A stretch of DNA of 64,000 nt from Neglectibacter timonensis (GCF_900048895.1 NZ_LT160640.1:1566758-1630757); one strand, 5' to 3'; counted from the first letter of the stretch, positions 37,107-45,604 are shown. The notes: generated by a model not told the origin, from the letters alone. Program-made: numbers and translations.

Positions 37107-38132
37107 TCACACCTGTACCGTGCCGTCCAGGATCTGTTTGTAATCCTCCAGATTCTGCCGAAGCAGCTCCGGCGTATCCAGCCCATAGGGACATTTCTTT
37201 TTGCACTGGCCGCAGTTCAGGCAATTTTCAACCTGCAGCATCATCTTCTGGCTTTCTTCCGTCAGCCAATTGGCCGACGGGCTCCGGCGGATCAATTGAG
37301 ACATGCGGGCGCACTGGTTGATGACGATGCCGGCCGGACAGGGCATACAGTACCCGCAGGCCCTGCAGAAATTGCCGATCAGCTCTTTTCGGTCTCGTTC
37401 GATCAGCTCCCTGATTTCGCCGTCCATAACGGGCGGATTCTCGATATAGCTGATGAACTCATCCAGCTCCGACTCCCTCTGAACGCCCCAGATGGGAAGC
37501 GCGTTTTCAAATTGATCCTGCCAGGCATAGGCTGCGGCGGAATTGGTGATCAGCCCGCCGGAAAGCCCCTTCATGGAGATAAAGCCCACGTTCAGCTCCT
37601 GGCAGAGCTTTACCAGGGCAATGTCCTTTTCTGTGGACAGATAGCAGAAGGGGAACTGCAGCGTGTCATACAGGCCGGAGCGCACTGCCTCCTCCGCCAC
37701 GTTCAGGCGATGGTTTGTAAGTCCGATAAAACGGATTTTTCCCTGTTCCCTTGCTTCCAGCATGGCCTCGTACAGGCCGGTGCCGTCCCCGGGCTTGGGA
37801 CAGAAACTGGGATTGTGGAACTGGTAGATGTCTATGTAGTCCGTCTTCAGCAGCGAAAGGCTGGTTTCCAGGTCCTTCCAGAAACCCTCCGCCGTGGTGG
37901 AAGGGGTTTTCGTCGCCAGAATCAGCTTTTCCCGTACATTGCTGAGCGCAAAACCGATTTTTTCCTCGCTGTCGCTGTAAGAGCGGGCGGTGTCAAAGAA
38001 AGTGATCCCCGCGTCAAAAGCCTTGCGCAGCAGCATGGCGGCATACTCCCTGGTTACCCTTTGAATGGGCAGCGCACCAAACGCATTTTTCCCTGTGACA
38101 ATTCCCGTTCTTCCCAACGTGACCTGCTTCAT
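37107..38132 (-). CDS. Aldo/keto reductase with C-terminal ferredoxin domain
   Basis: A 341-residue protein. The N-terminal AKR barrel holds the Asp, Tyr and Lys of the active site (FFDTARSYSDSE, LATKTP) and the His in YIDIYQFHNPSF. The C-terminal part has two cysteine clusters, CRACGYCMPCP and CLNCGQCKKKCP, like a [4Fe-4S] ferredoxin. Such fused proteins are common in anaerobes and presumably couple reduction to ferredoxin or flavin electrons; the substrate is unknown. GGAGAGGG precedes the ATG. Confidence 0.88.
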   Translation of the reverse strand: MKQVTLGRTGIVTGKNAFGALPIQRVTREYAAMLLRKAFDAGITFFDTARSYSDSEEKIGFALSNVREKLILATKTPSTTAEGFWKDLETSLSLLKTDYIDIYQFHNPSFCPKPGDGTGLYEAMLEAREQGKIRFIGLTNHRLNVAEEAVRSGLYDTLQFPFCYLSTEKDIALVKLCQELNVGFISMKGLSGGLITNSAAAYAWQDQFENALPIWGVQRESELDEFISYIENPPVMDGEIRELIERDRKELIGNFCRACGYCMPCPAGIVINQCARMSQLIRRSPSANWLTEESQKMMLQVENCLNCGQCKKKCPYGLDTPELLRQNLEDYKQILDGTVQV

Positions 38133-38295
38133 ACAATCCCTCTCCTCTCAAATCCAGCGGCTGTGTCCGGGGCTTTTGCCCTGTAGGACACCCGCCTTTT
38201 TTCCACTTTTACCCCAGAGCACGTTCGGGCTATGCCTTTCTCCTGCAAAAGACGGCCCGCAGCCCACAGGGTCTGCGCTTTTTTACAGCGCCTGT

Positions 38296-38808
38296 TTACA
38301 GCACCAGGCTGGGCGCCGTGTACACTCTTGCCGCCAGTTCGGAATTGAGCATATACAGTCCCTTGGCCTCCGATCCGAAAAGTTCCATCTTTTGAATGAG
38401 ATCCTCTGCGTTCTTCTCTTCTTCCCCCTGCTCCTTGACGAACCAATCCAAAAACTGGAGCGTACGGAAATCTTTCGACTGCTGGGCTGCGTCATACAGA
38501 TTGTGAATCAGCGAAGTCACATAGACCTCATGCTCCAGGCCAGCCTTGAGTATCCCCATAGTATCCGCAGCTTTGCGCTCCGGCTTCGCCACTGCTTCCA
38601 AAGCCACCTTGGCGCTGTTGTTGTGCAGATACTGGTAGAACAGCATGGCATGGTCCCGCTCCTCCTGTGCCTGCACCTGGTACCAGTTTGCAAATCCATC
38701 TAGACCGGTTTCCTGAAAATAACTGGAAAAATCCAAATATAGATAGGCGGAATAGAACTCCGCAGTGATTTGGGCATTGAGAAGCTGAGCGACCGATTGG
38801 TTCAACAT
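38296..38808 (-). CDS. ftnA: Ferritin
   Basis: A 170-residue non-haem ferritin storing iron in a 24-mer. The four-helix bundle begins with LLNAQITAEFYSAYLYL; the ferroxidase Glu/His residues are in AEFYSAYLY, QAQEERDHAMLF and the later EQGEEEKNAEDL. The ATG at 38808 is used; 25 upstream codons reach into the promoter. It is divergent from desulfoferrodoxin, an iron/oxidative-stress pairing. Confidence 0.93.
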   Translation of the reverse strand: MLNQSVAQLLNAQITAEFYSAYLYLDFSSYFQETGLDGFANWYQVQAQEERDHAMLFYQYLHNNSAKVALEAVAKPERKAADTMGILKAGLEHEVYVTSLIHNLYDAAQQSKDFRTLQFLDWFVKEQGEEEKNAEDLIQKMELFGSEAKGLYMLNSELAARVYTAPSLVL

Positions 38809-38842
38809 GAAATATCCACCTTTCCAAACTCTGTTTTTCCTT

Positions 38843-38871
38843 ATTATATCCGCAGAACCGCTGAAATGCAA
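38843..38871 (-). promoter_or_regulatory. Promoter of the ferritin gene
   Basis: Minus strand TTGCAT, 17 bases, TATAAT. It lies 35 bases before the ferritin start. No clear Fur or PerR box is visible. Confidence 0.78.
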
Positions 38872-38971
38872 GAATGCGTGCAACCTGAAAAAGCCTTCTT
38901 CCCAGCTTCGGCATAATTGCGCGGCGGACAGGCGATACTATACCCTATCAACAGGAAGGGATGCATGCCAT

Positions 38972-39340
38972 ATGAAGTTTTACCGCTGCGAGCACTGTGG
39001 AAACATCGTGATCTATCTGAAGGACGCCGGGGTTCCCGTCGTCTGCTGCGGAGAAGAGATGCAGGAACTGAGGCCTGGAACAGTGGACGCCTCCGTGGAA
39101 AAGCACGTTCCCCTTGTGGAAAAGGACGGTTCCCGTGTCACCGTGTCCGTAGGCGCCGCGGAGCATCCGATGATCCCGGAGCATTTTATCCAATGGATCC
39201 TTTTGGAGACTTCCGAGGGGATTCAGCAGAAACCGCTGGCCCCCGGGCAGGAACCCAGGGCGGTATTCCAGCTGAGCGAGCATGACAAGGTGGTTTCCGC
39301 CTACGAATACTGCAACCTCCACGGCCTTTGGAAGGCCTGA
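38972..39340 (+). CDS. dfx: Desulfoferrodoxin (superoxide reductase)
   Basis: A 122-residue cytoplasmic protein that reduces superoxide to peroxide without forming oxygen. Centre I is C6, C9, C25, C26 (CEHCG...VCCGEE); centre II is H45, H65, H71, C114, H117 (EKHVPL, AEHPM, EHFIQW, YCNLHGLW), with E43 close to the iron. Both centres are complete, so it is the two-iron type. The ATG at 38972 is preceded by GGAAGGG at a rather long distance. Divergent from ferritin. Confidence 0.95.
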   Translation: MKFYRCEHCGNIVIYLKDAGVPVVCCGEEMQELRPGTVDASVEKHVPLVEKDGSRVTVSVGAAEHPMIPEHFIQWILLETSEGIQQKPLAPGQEPRAVFQLSEHDKVVSAYEYCNLHGLWKA

Positions 39341-39362
39341 ACATTCCGGGAAGTTTGAAGCA

Positions 39363-39407
39363 GAAACCGAAGCGCGCCCATGAAATGGGCAGCTTCGGTT
39401 TCATTTC
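39363..39407. terminator. Shared terminator between convergent dfx and AKR genes
   Basis: GAAACCGAAGC/GCTTCGGTTTC enclose a second stem GCCCAT/ATGGGC. T-rich runs follow on both strands. Confidence 0.85.
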
Positions 39408-39414
39408 GTTATCC

Positions 39415-40584
39415 CTACGGTACCAGTTCCCTGGCGAATTTTCCCAGCAACGACGGCACGTCGATATTCTGCGGGCAAGCCTCGGCGCAGGCGCCGCACC
39501 CGATACAGGCGCCGGGCAGCTCCTCCGGCTTCATGGCGTCCAGGGTAAACCGCAGAGTCCCCAGGCCTTTGGAGTAGTTCAGCTCGTTGTACATAGAGAG
39601 CAGCTTGGGGATATCCAAGCCCTGAGGGCAATTCTCACAGCAATAGCGGCAGGCTGTACAGGGAACCAGCTCTGCCTGCAGGGAGACCACCTGATTCAGC
39701 AGCTGTCTTTCCTCCGGCGTAACAGGGTCTTCCCGGGAGAATACAGCAATATTCTCCTTCAGCTGCTCCAGCGTAGTCATCCCGCTGAGCACCACCTGGA
39801 CCCCCGGCAGGGACTGGAGGAAACGGAACGCCCAGGAGGCTGCGGAATCCTGCGGGCGCACTTTTCGCAGCAGGGATTCCGCCCCTTCCGGCAGGGAAGC
39901 CAGACTTCCTCCCCGGCAGGGCTCCATCACCACCACCGGGATGCCGCGGCCCGTCAAAAGCTCATATTTCTTTCCGGCTTCCTGAAGCGTCCAATCCACA
40001 TAATTCAGCTGAATCTGGCAGAATTCAAAGATGCCGGGATACCGGTTGAGAAACTTCTCGATGGTCTCCGCACGTCCGTGGGCGGAAAATCCCAGATGGC
40101 GGATGCGTCCCTGCTTCTTCTGATTCAGCAGATAGCCCACCACGTTCAGCTCTTCGTTGGTATAGAATTCCAGCGAGGTTTCACAGACATTGTGCAGCAG
40201 GTAAAAATCAAAGTAATCCACTCCACATTTTTCCAGCTGCTCTTCAAAAATTTCCGCCACGGACCCTATCTTTTCTCCTGCCAGGTATCCCTGAAAGCCC
40301 AGCCTGCCGTTTTGATAGTTCATCATATGCCCCGGCATTTTCGACGCCAGATACCAGGTGTCCCTGGGAAACTGGGAAAGCACCCTGCCCACAAAGGATT
40401 CCGACGCCCCTCCGTGGTACCGGTAGGCGGTATCGAAATAATTGACCCCATGGCGATAGGCGTACTCGATGATTTCCCTGGCCTTCTCCTCGTCAATAGG
40501 GCCGCCCTGCCCTTGGGTGGGCAGCCGCATATTCCCCATCCCCAAAACGGAAAGCTTTACTTCCTGAAACGGCTGATAGAGCAT
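39415..40584 (-). CDS. Aldo/keto reductase with C-terminal 4Fe-4S ferredoxin domain
   Basis: About 389 residues. The AKR barrel carries NYFDTAYRYHGGASE (Asp, Tyr), LASKMP (Lys) and FDFYLLHNV (His). The C-terminus has two cysteine clusters, CTACRYCCENCP and CIGCGACAEACP, binding two [4Fe-4S] centres. It resembles the family of predicted oxidoreductases of the AKR superfamily in Clostridia; substrate unknown. It starts at the second in-frame Met (40584). The MerR-type promoter at 40655-40685 lies about 70 bases upstream. Confidence 0.88.
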   Translation of the reverse strand: MLYQPFQEVKLSVLGMGNMRLPTQGQGGPIDEEKAREIIEYAYRHGVNYFDTAYRYHGGASESFVGRVLSQFPRDTWYLASKMPGHMMNYQNGRLGFQGYLAGEKIGSVAEIFEEQLEKCGVDYFDFYLLHNVCETSLEFYTNEELNVVGYLLNQKKQGRIRHLGFSAHGRAETIEKFLNRYPGIFEFCQIQLNYVDWTLQEAGKKYELLTGRGIPVVVMEPCRGGSLASLPEGAESLLRKVRPQDSAASWAFRFLQSLPGVQVVLSGMTTLEQLKENIAVFSREDPVTPEERQLLNQVVSLQAELVPCTACRYCCENCPQGLDIPKLLSMYNELNYSKGLGTLRFTLDAMKPEELPGACIGCGACAEACPQNIDVPSLLGKFARELVP

Positions 40585-40654
40585 GAAAAGCACCACACTT
40601 TCTCAAAATTGGATGCAACCCGTCTCCGATCCGGCGGATTTTCTTTCCAAGGAC

Positions 40655-40685
40655 AGCATACCATCTGGAGTGAACTCCAAGTCAA
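40655..40685 (-). promoter_or_regulatory. MerR-type promoter/operator of the aldo/keto reductase gene
   Basis: On the minus strand TTGACT (40680-40685) and TATGCT (40655-40660) are separated by 19 bases, and the spacer holds the dyad TGGAGTTCACTCCA. A 19-base spacer with a centred palindrome is the arrangement used by MerR-family activators, which twist the DNA. No merR gene is in the window. Confidence 0.75.
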
Positions 40686-40701
40686 GCTTTTTTTACCGAA
40701 G

Positions 40702-40743
40702 CAAAAAAAGGCCGTACGGCGGGGAAATCCTCCGCCGTGCGGC
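40702..40743 (-). terminator. Intrinsic terminator of the lar operon
   Basis: Minus-strand stem GCCGCACGGCGG/CCGCCGTACGGC followed by CTTTTTTT, 20 bases after larC. Confidence 0.88.
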
Positions 40744-40763
40744 TCTTTCTTCGATTCAGTTTG

Positions 40764-42167
40764 TCACTTGCTCCGGCTTTCCTCAACCCTGCGCAGCACC
40801 TCCTGCAGGCTCAGGCCGTGTTGTTCGGCCAGCCTTGCCAGATCGTCATATTCCGGCTTACAACGGCTGACGCCCCAGCCCGAGGATTCCTTTACCCTAA
40901 CCGGGCCGAGCTCCGTTTCCACCGTATACTGGCTGCGGCGGAGCGTGTACCTGCTGCACAGGGATTCCCGCACTCCAAGCGTGGAGGTGTGCGCAAACAG
41001 AGTTGAGAGCGCCTTCTCCTTGTCCTCAGGCCTGCACAGGCAGGTCAGCAGGATTCCCGGCCGGTTTTTCTTCATTCCCACCGGCGTGGTATACACCTCA
41101 AGGACACCCGCCTTCAACAGCTGTTCCTGGGCAAAGCCCACAGCCTCCGGGGTCATGTCGTCCAGATTGCAGCGAAGCTCCAGGACACTGTCCCCCGCTT
41201 CTTCCGTCTCTCCCAGTAAGGCTCGGACGCCGTTCATGGCCTCGAACTCCTTGCTTCCCATACCATAGCCGATCTTCTCCACCCGCATGACCGGAGACGG
41301 GCCGAAGGAATTCACGAAATACTTCAGCAGCGCCGCCCCGGTGGGAGTGCAGAGTTCTCCGCGTACCGAACCGCCGTAGGTGGGTACTTCCCGGAGAATA
41401 TGGGCTGTGGCAGGGGCGGGCACGGGCAGGATGCCGTGGGCGCAGCGCACCTGGCCGCTGCCAACGTGGATGGGAGAGCAGACCACCTGCTCCGGGGCAA
41501 GCTCTTCCAGCAAAAGGCAGACCGCGGCCACATCGGCCACGGCGTCCAGCGTGCCCACTTCGTGGAAGTGGATTTCCTCCACCGGCCTGCCGTGGGCATG
41601 GCTTTCCGCCTCAGCGATCAGCCGGTAGACGCCCAGCGCATCCCCCCTCACCTTTTCCGAAACCGGCAGATGGGAGATGATATGCTCCACCTCGTGCATC
41701 CCCGCATGATGGTGGCCATGGCTGTGGCTGTGTTCGTGAGCATGGTCATGATCGTGGTCATGCTCATGGCCGTGGTCGTGGTCGTGGCCGTGGTCATGGT
41801 CGTGGTCATGGTCGTGGTCGTGGCCGTGGTCATGATCGTGGTCATGCTCATGGCCGTGGCCGTGGCCGTGGTCATGGTCGTGGTCGTGGCCGTGGTCATG
41901 GTCGTGGTCGTGGCCGTGGTCATGGCCGTGGTCATGGTCATGACTCACATCCATACTCTCTTCCTCTTCCCCGTGCACCTTTACCGAAACATGGGTGCCT
42001 GTAATGCCGCATTTGACCGATGGGACGGCGCTGACTTCCACGCCGGGAAGTCCCAGACCATTGAGACGCCGGAGCACCCCCTCCGGATCCGGATGAAGCT
42101 CCAGGAGGGCTGCTGTGAGCATATCGCCCGCCGCCCCCATTGCACAGTCAAAATAAATGGTTTTCAT
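40764..42167 (-). CDS. larC: Nickel-pincer cofactor cyclometallase LarC, single ORF with a long His-rich tract
   Basis: Inserts nickel into pyridinium-3,5-bisthiocarboxylate mononucleotide to form the lactate racemase cofactor. N-terminal MKTIYFDCAMGAAGDM, IHFHEVGTLDAVADV and the C-terminal LRCNLDDMTPEAVGFA, YTTPVGMKKNRPG are LarC motifs. Between about residues 76 and 155 lies an extreme run of His-Asp/His-Gly pairs, about 40 histidines, probably a nickel store or relay. In Lactobacillus LarC is made by a programmed frameshift; here it is one uninterrupted frame of 467 residues. Last gene of larE-larB-larC. Confidence 0.92.
   Translation of the reverse strand: MKTIYFDCAMGAAGDMLTAALLELHPDPEGVLRRLNGLGLPGVEVSAVPSVKCGITGTHVSVKVHGEEEESMDVSHDHDHGHDHGHDHDHDHGHDHDHDHGHGHGHEHDHDHDHGHDHDHDHDHDHGHDHDHGHEHDHDHDHAHEHSHSHGHHHAGMHEVEHIISHLPVSEKVRGDALGVYRLIAEAESHAHGRPVEEIHFHEVGTLDAVADVAAVCLLLEELAPEQVVCSPIHVGSGQVRCAHGILPVPAPATAHILREVPTYGGSVRGELCTPTGAALLKYFVNSFGPSPVMRVEKIGYGMGSKEFEAMNGVRALLGETEEAGDSVLELRCNLDDMTPEAVGFAQEQLLKAGVLEVYTTPVGMKKNRPGILLTCLCRPEDKEKALSTLFAHTSTLGVRESLCSRYTLRRSQYTVETELGPVRVKESSGWGVSRCKPEYDDLARLAEQHGLSLQEVLRRVEESRSK
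41706..41940 (-). repeat. Hexameric micro-repeat encoding the His-rich tract of LarC
   Basis: About 235 bases of alternating CAT/CAC and GAC/GGC codons, that is a degenerate 6-bp tandem repeat. Such tracts change length by slippage. A 283-codon frame on the opposite strand is its shadow. Confidence 0.9.
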
Positions 42168-42219
42168 AAGAATCTATTCCTCCTAAACTCTGTCGGCTTG
42201 TTTTCTTTCCGGAGCGCTT

Positions 42220-42984
42220 TCAGCCTGGATTCCTGTCCCCGATATGGTTGATCATACTGGCCAAATACCCTGCACCGAAGCCGTTGTCGATGTTGACGAC
42301 GCTCACACCGCTGGCGCAGGAATTGAGCATGGAAAGCAGCGCGGCCAGACCGCCGAAGGCCGCTCCATACCCCACGCTGGTGGGCACGGCAATCACGGGG
42401 CAGTCTGCCAGCCCGCCCAACACGCTGGCGAGAGCGCCCTCCATCCCGGCAATGGCGACAATCACCCGGGCACTCATAAAATCTTCCAGATGAGACAGCG
42501 TGCGGTGCAGCCCGGCCACGCCCACATCATAGAGGCGCACTACCTCGTTGCCCAGCGCCTCTGCAGTCAGCGCCGCCTCCTCCGCCACAGGCATATCGCT
42601 GGTACCTCCCGTGGCCACAATGATGCGGCCCGTGCCCGTGGGCTTCGGCATGGCGCCCACAATGCCGACCCTGCCCATCTCATGGTAGGCAAGGGGCAGC
42701 TCCTTCCCCACCAGCTCCGCGGCTTCCGGGGACATACGGGTGATCAGGATGGTCTTATCACCATCCTCCCGCATGGACGCGGCAATAGCCCGAATCTGTT
42801 CCGGCGTCTTTCCAGCGCCGTAAATCACCTCGGCAATCCCCTGGCGCAGCCCCCGGTGCCGGTCCACCTTGGCAAATCCCAAATCCCGGAAAGGCTCCAG
42901 TTTCAGCTCCATCAGAGCCTCGCCCACCGGGCAATCCCCGCTGGCCACCCGTTCCAGCAGAGCCTTGATTTCCAATTGATCCAT
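42220..42984 (-). CDS. larB: Nickel-pincer cofactor biosynthesis protein LarB
   Basis: Carboxylates and hydrolyses nicotinic acid adenine dinucleotide at the first step of the pincer cofactor pathway. It is a PurE-like protein: IIVATGGTSDMPVAEEAALTA, VAIAGMEGALASVLGGL and the C-terminal VNIDNGFGAGYLASMIN are characteristic. The 254 residues are typical. It lies 52 bases before larC and 54 bases after larE. Confidence 0.94.
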   Translation of the reverse strand: MDQLEIKALLERVASGDCPVGEALMELKLEPFRDLGFAKVDRHRGLRQGIAEVIYGAGKTPEQIRAIAASMREDGDKTILITRMSPEAAELVGKELPLAYHEMGRVGIVGAMPKPTGTGRIIVATGGTSDMPVAEEAALTAEALGNEVVRLYDVGVAGLHRTLSHLEDFMSARVIVAIAGMEGALASVLGGLADCPVIAVPTSVGYGAAFGGLAALLSMLNSCASGVSVVNIDNGFGAGYLASMINHIGDRNPG

Positions 42985-43038
42985 CCTGATTTCTTCCTCC
43001 CTTTTCCTTTCCGCTTGCCGCGGCTGTCCTGCCGGCCT

Positions 43039-43782
43039 TCACCGGCCCTGTAAATCCAGAAACACCTCTGAAAAATACGGTTTCAGTTCCGTCTGAATCT
43101 CCCTCCTGCGCGCCAGCGCTTCCGCCATCTGGTCCTCCGGCAGCTGAAGCCGCGCCGCATTGTGAAACACTCTTACCCGAAAATCTGTAAACCCCAGGGA
43201 AAAGAGACGGTCCTCCGCCTGCTCCACCTTCTGCAGCAGTCCGGCTGTAATCTCCTCTCCTGTGGGAATTCTGGTGGCAAGGCAGGCATAGGCCGGCTTG
43301 TCCCAGGTAAAGAGCCCGGCTTCTTTGGACCGCCTTCGCACCTCCGCCTTTGTAATTCCGCATTCCCGCAGGGGGGACCTTACGGAAAGCTCCCGGATCG
43401 CCCGCATGCCGGGGCGGTCTCCGGCGTCGTCTGAGGCATTGGTGCCGTCCATCAGCACAGGGTATCCGTCCCGCGCCGCCTGATCCCGCAATGTGCCGAA
43501 CAGGGCGCGCTTGCAGTGGTAGCAGCGGTCCTGCGGATTGCTCCGCACCGCTTCCTGGGACAGGACATCCACTTCCAGCACGGCCAGCTCCACCCCCAGC
43601 TGCGCGCAGAGCCTCCTGGCGTCGGCAAGCTCAAAGGCAGGCTGAAATACAGTTTTCACAAAATACGGCCGCACCTGCGCGCCATGCTCCACCGCCTCGT
43701 ACAGCAGATACGCCGAATCCGTGCCTCCTGAAAAACCCAGGGCAACCCGGGGATTTTCCCGAAAAAAGTCCTTCAATTCCAT
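43039..43782 (-). CDS. larE: ATP-dependent sulfur transferase LarE, three-cysteine type
   Basis: Adenylates the cofactor precursor and transfers sulfur. The PP-loop SGGTDSAYL is at residues 18-26. Counting from the ATG at 43782, C87 and C90 (CYHCK) plus C167 (AYACLATR) could bind a [4Fe-4S] cluster, the form reported for Thermotoga-type LarE, rather than the single sacrificial cysteine of the Lactobacillus enzyme; this is inference from spacing. An earlier GTG start at 43794 is possible. First gene of the lar operon. Confidence 0.92.
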   Translation of the reverse strand: MELKDFFRENPRVALGFSGGTDSAYLLYEAVEHGAQVRPYFVKTVFQPAFELADARRLCAQLGVELAVLEVDVLSQEAVRSNPQDRCYHCKRALFGTLRDQAARDGYPVLMDGTNASDDAGDRPGMRAIRELSVRSPLRECGITKAEVRRRSKEAGLFTWDKPAYACLATRIPTGEEITAGLLQKVEQAEDRLFSLGFTDFRVRVFHNAARLQLPEDQMAEALARRREIQTELKPYFSEVFLDLQGR

Positions 43783-44021
43783 CCTTTGCCACACTCCCTT
43801 TCGGCCCGTATTCCCACGGCCCCGCTGCCATTATAAAGAAAAGAAACAAACCCGAAAACCGCTTCGGCGGCCCTCCGATCTGTCTCTGCTTCCTGCAAAT
43901 CCATCTTTTTCAAATGCTGTACAGGCTTCCGGCCCAGCCTTCCATCCGGAAAACCGCGTTCCTTCCTGAAACGCAGCGGCGCTGTAGGAGCCATGGGAAA
44001 CCCTTCTCACTGTTGAGAGTA
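43783..44021 (-). other. Long leader upstream of larE, no sure gene
   Basis: About 240 bases separate the MerR-type promoter from larE. A 73-codon frame (43773-43994) starts behind AGAAGGG but has no recognisable family and overlaps larE. A second TATAAT at 43830-43835 without a good -35 could be an internal promoter. Confidence 0.4.
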
Positions 44022-44052
44022 AGTCTACACCTTGAAGTGCACTCTATGTCAA
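44022..44052 (-). promoter_or_regulatory. MerR-type promoter/operator upstream of the lar operon
   Basis: Minus strand TTGACA (44047-44052), 19-base spacer, TAGACT (44022-44027), with the dyad CCTTGA/TCAAGG centred in it around GTGCAC. Same architecture as 40655-40685. No merR gene is in the window. Confidence 0.72.
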
Positions 44053-44122
44053 GGGGTTTCCGTATTTTTCCCAGCCGCTTTTTTCCATAAACCGTGCGGG
44101 GGACGGTCCGCTGGCGCCGGAT

Positions 44123-44162
44123 GCAAAGAACCGCCCCTGCCGGATACGCCGGCACAGGGCGG
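44123..44162 (-). terminator. Probable terminator of the antiporter gene
   Basis: GC-rich stem CCGCCCTG..CCGGC/GCCGG..GGGGCGG on the minus strand, then TTCTTTG. The T run is weak. Confidence 0.55.
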
Positions 44163-44211
44163 CCCTTCCAAAGGAGGCGGACTGGGGATGCCTTACGGTG
44201 ATCCAGACCGT

Positions 44212-45546
44212 TCAGTGATGGACGGCCTGCAGCATCCGCAGGGCCAGCTTCCGTATCCTGCCGTGCCCGCGCACAACAGGTTTTCCCTCCTCCGGCTGTC
44301 CCTGTGCCTCATCCCGCGGTTTGGGACCCGCTCCTCCCGGCTTATCTTCCTGCTCTAGCGTATGGGACAGGAACAGGGAGGCTTTGGCGCAGGCCGGTCC
44401 CACGGTTTCGTAGAGCACTGCTGAAGAGAGGATAATGGCGGACAGCAGCGCGCCTGTCTCCGGCGGAAGCATCCGCTCCCCCAAAGCAGCCAGTCCGATG
44501 GATACGCCTGCCTGGGGGATCAACGCCAGCCCCAGCCAATTTCTGATACGCCCCGGCATGCGGCAAAGAGCGCAGCCGGCAAAGGCGCCAGCGTATTTTC
44601 CCGCAATACGCAGGAAAAAGTAGGCGACGCCAATTACGCCTTCCGTGGCCAGAGCGGGAATATTCAGACGCATGCCGGAAAGCACAAAGAAAAGCAGGAG
44701 CACGGGCGGGGTAAAGCGGTTGATCTCCTTAAACAGATGCTTGTTCCCCGAAAGGTTAATGTAGGAAGCCCCCAGAGCCATACAGGAAAGCAGGGGAGAT
44801 ATATTCAGCAGCGTGCAGAGTCCCGTCATCCCCAAAATGACGCCGTTGGCGATCACAAGCCGGTGGTCGGAGGAGCGCCTTTCACTGATCAGCCGGTGCA
44901 GGACCCAGCCCAGGCCGATTCCCAGAACCACGGCTCCCAGATTCCAGAGGACTGGGGCGGCCACATCCATGGCGTTGACCTTCCCGCCGCCTTCCAGGGC
45001 CTGGGTTACCGCCGTACACACGGAAAAGGCCACCAGCGCAACCGCATCGTCCAGGGCCACCACCTGGAGGATCAGGTTGACAAAGGGACCCTTTGCATGG
45101 TACTGCCGGATGGTCATAATGGTGGAAGCAGGCGCCGTGGCGCAGCCGATGGCGCCCAGCAGCAGGGAAAAGGGCACTGGAAGATGGAACAGGAAAATCA
45201 TGGGCAGCGTGATGGCAGCCATGGCCAGCAGCGCCTCCAGCACAGTGATTATCAGGGTTCCCCCTCCGCTTTTTTTCAGGGTGGCAATTTTGAAATACCT
45301 GCCCACGCCAAAGGCGATATAGGCCAGGGCGATATCGGTGACAAAGCCCATTCCGGAAGCCACCTCCACAGGAACCGCATCCAACAGATAGGGGCCCAGC
45401 AGAATCCCCGCAAAAATATAGCCGGTCACATTGGGCAGCTTCAGGCGCTTTGTGACCCGCGTCACCAGAAATCCGGCAAACAGCATCAGGGAGAGGGAGA
45501 GAATCACCTGGGAGGTTTCATTCCCAAGCATTAAGAATTGTTTCAT
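44212..45546 (-). CDS. Cation:proton antiporter (CPA2 family)
   Basis: A 444-residue membrane protein of about 12 hydrophobic helices, resembling Kef/NhaS Na+(K+)/H+ antiporters. The GYIFAGILLGPYLLDAVP segment in helix 2-3 and the LDDAVALVAFSVCTAV helix with the ion-binding Asp pair are typical. A short charged tail follows without a TrkA-N domain. The open frame extends 220 codons upstream but the ATG at 45546 follows AAAGGAGG. Divergent from a LysR regulator that may control it. Confidence 0.87.
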   Translation of the reverse strand: MKQFLMLGNETSQVILSLSLMLFAGFLVTRVTKRLKLPNVTGYIFAGILLGPYLLDAVPVEVASGMGFVTDIALAYIAFGVGRYFKIATLKKSGGGTLIITVLEALLAMAAITLPMIFLFHLPVPFSLLLGAIGCATAPASTIMTIRQYHAKGPFVNLILQVVALDDAVALVAFSVCTAVTQALEGGGKVNAMDVAAPVLWNLGAVVLGIGLGWVLHRLISERRSSDHRLVIANGVILGMTGLCTLLNISPLLSCMALGASYINLSGNKHLFKEINRFTPPVLLLFFVLSGMRLNIPALATEGVIGVAYFFLRIAGKYAGAFAGCALCRMPGRIRNWLGLALIPQAGVSIGLAALGERMLPPETGALLSAIILSSAVLYETVGPACAKASLFLSHTLEQEDKPGGAGPKPRDEAQGQPEEGKPVVRGHGRIRKLALRMLQAVHH

Positions 45547-45604
45547 AAGCGGCGGCGCCTCCTTTCCGGGGCAGAACGATTTCCCCGGCAGCCATAGAAT
45601 ATGC

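Noticed and set aside
39328-41268. 646-codon plus-strand frame opposite an aldo/keto reductase and larC
   Set aside because: Covers two well-supported genes in antisense and has no recognisable domain.
41400-42251. 283-codon plus-strand frame rich in Val and Met
   Set aside because: Antisense shadow of the His-Asp codons of larC.
43773-43994. 73-codon frame in the lar leader
   Set aside because: Has a ribosome site but no family, Arg-rich low-complexity content, and overlaps larE; kept only as a note in the leader entry.
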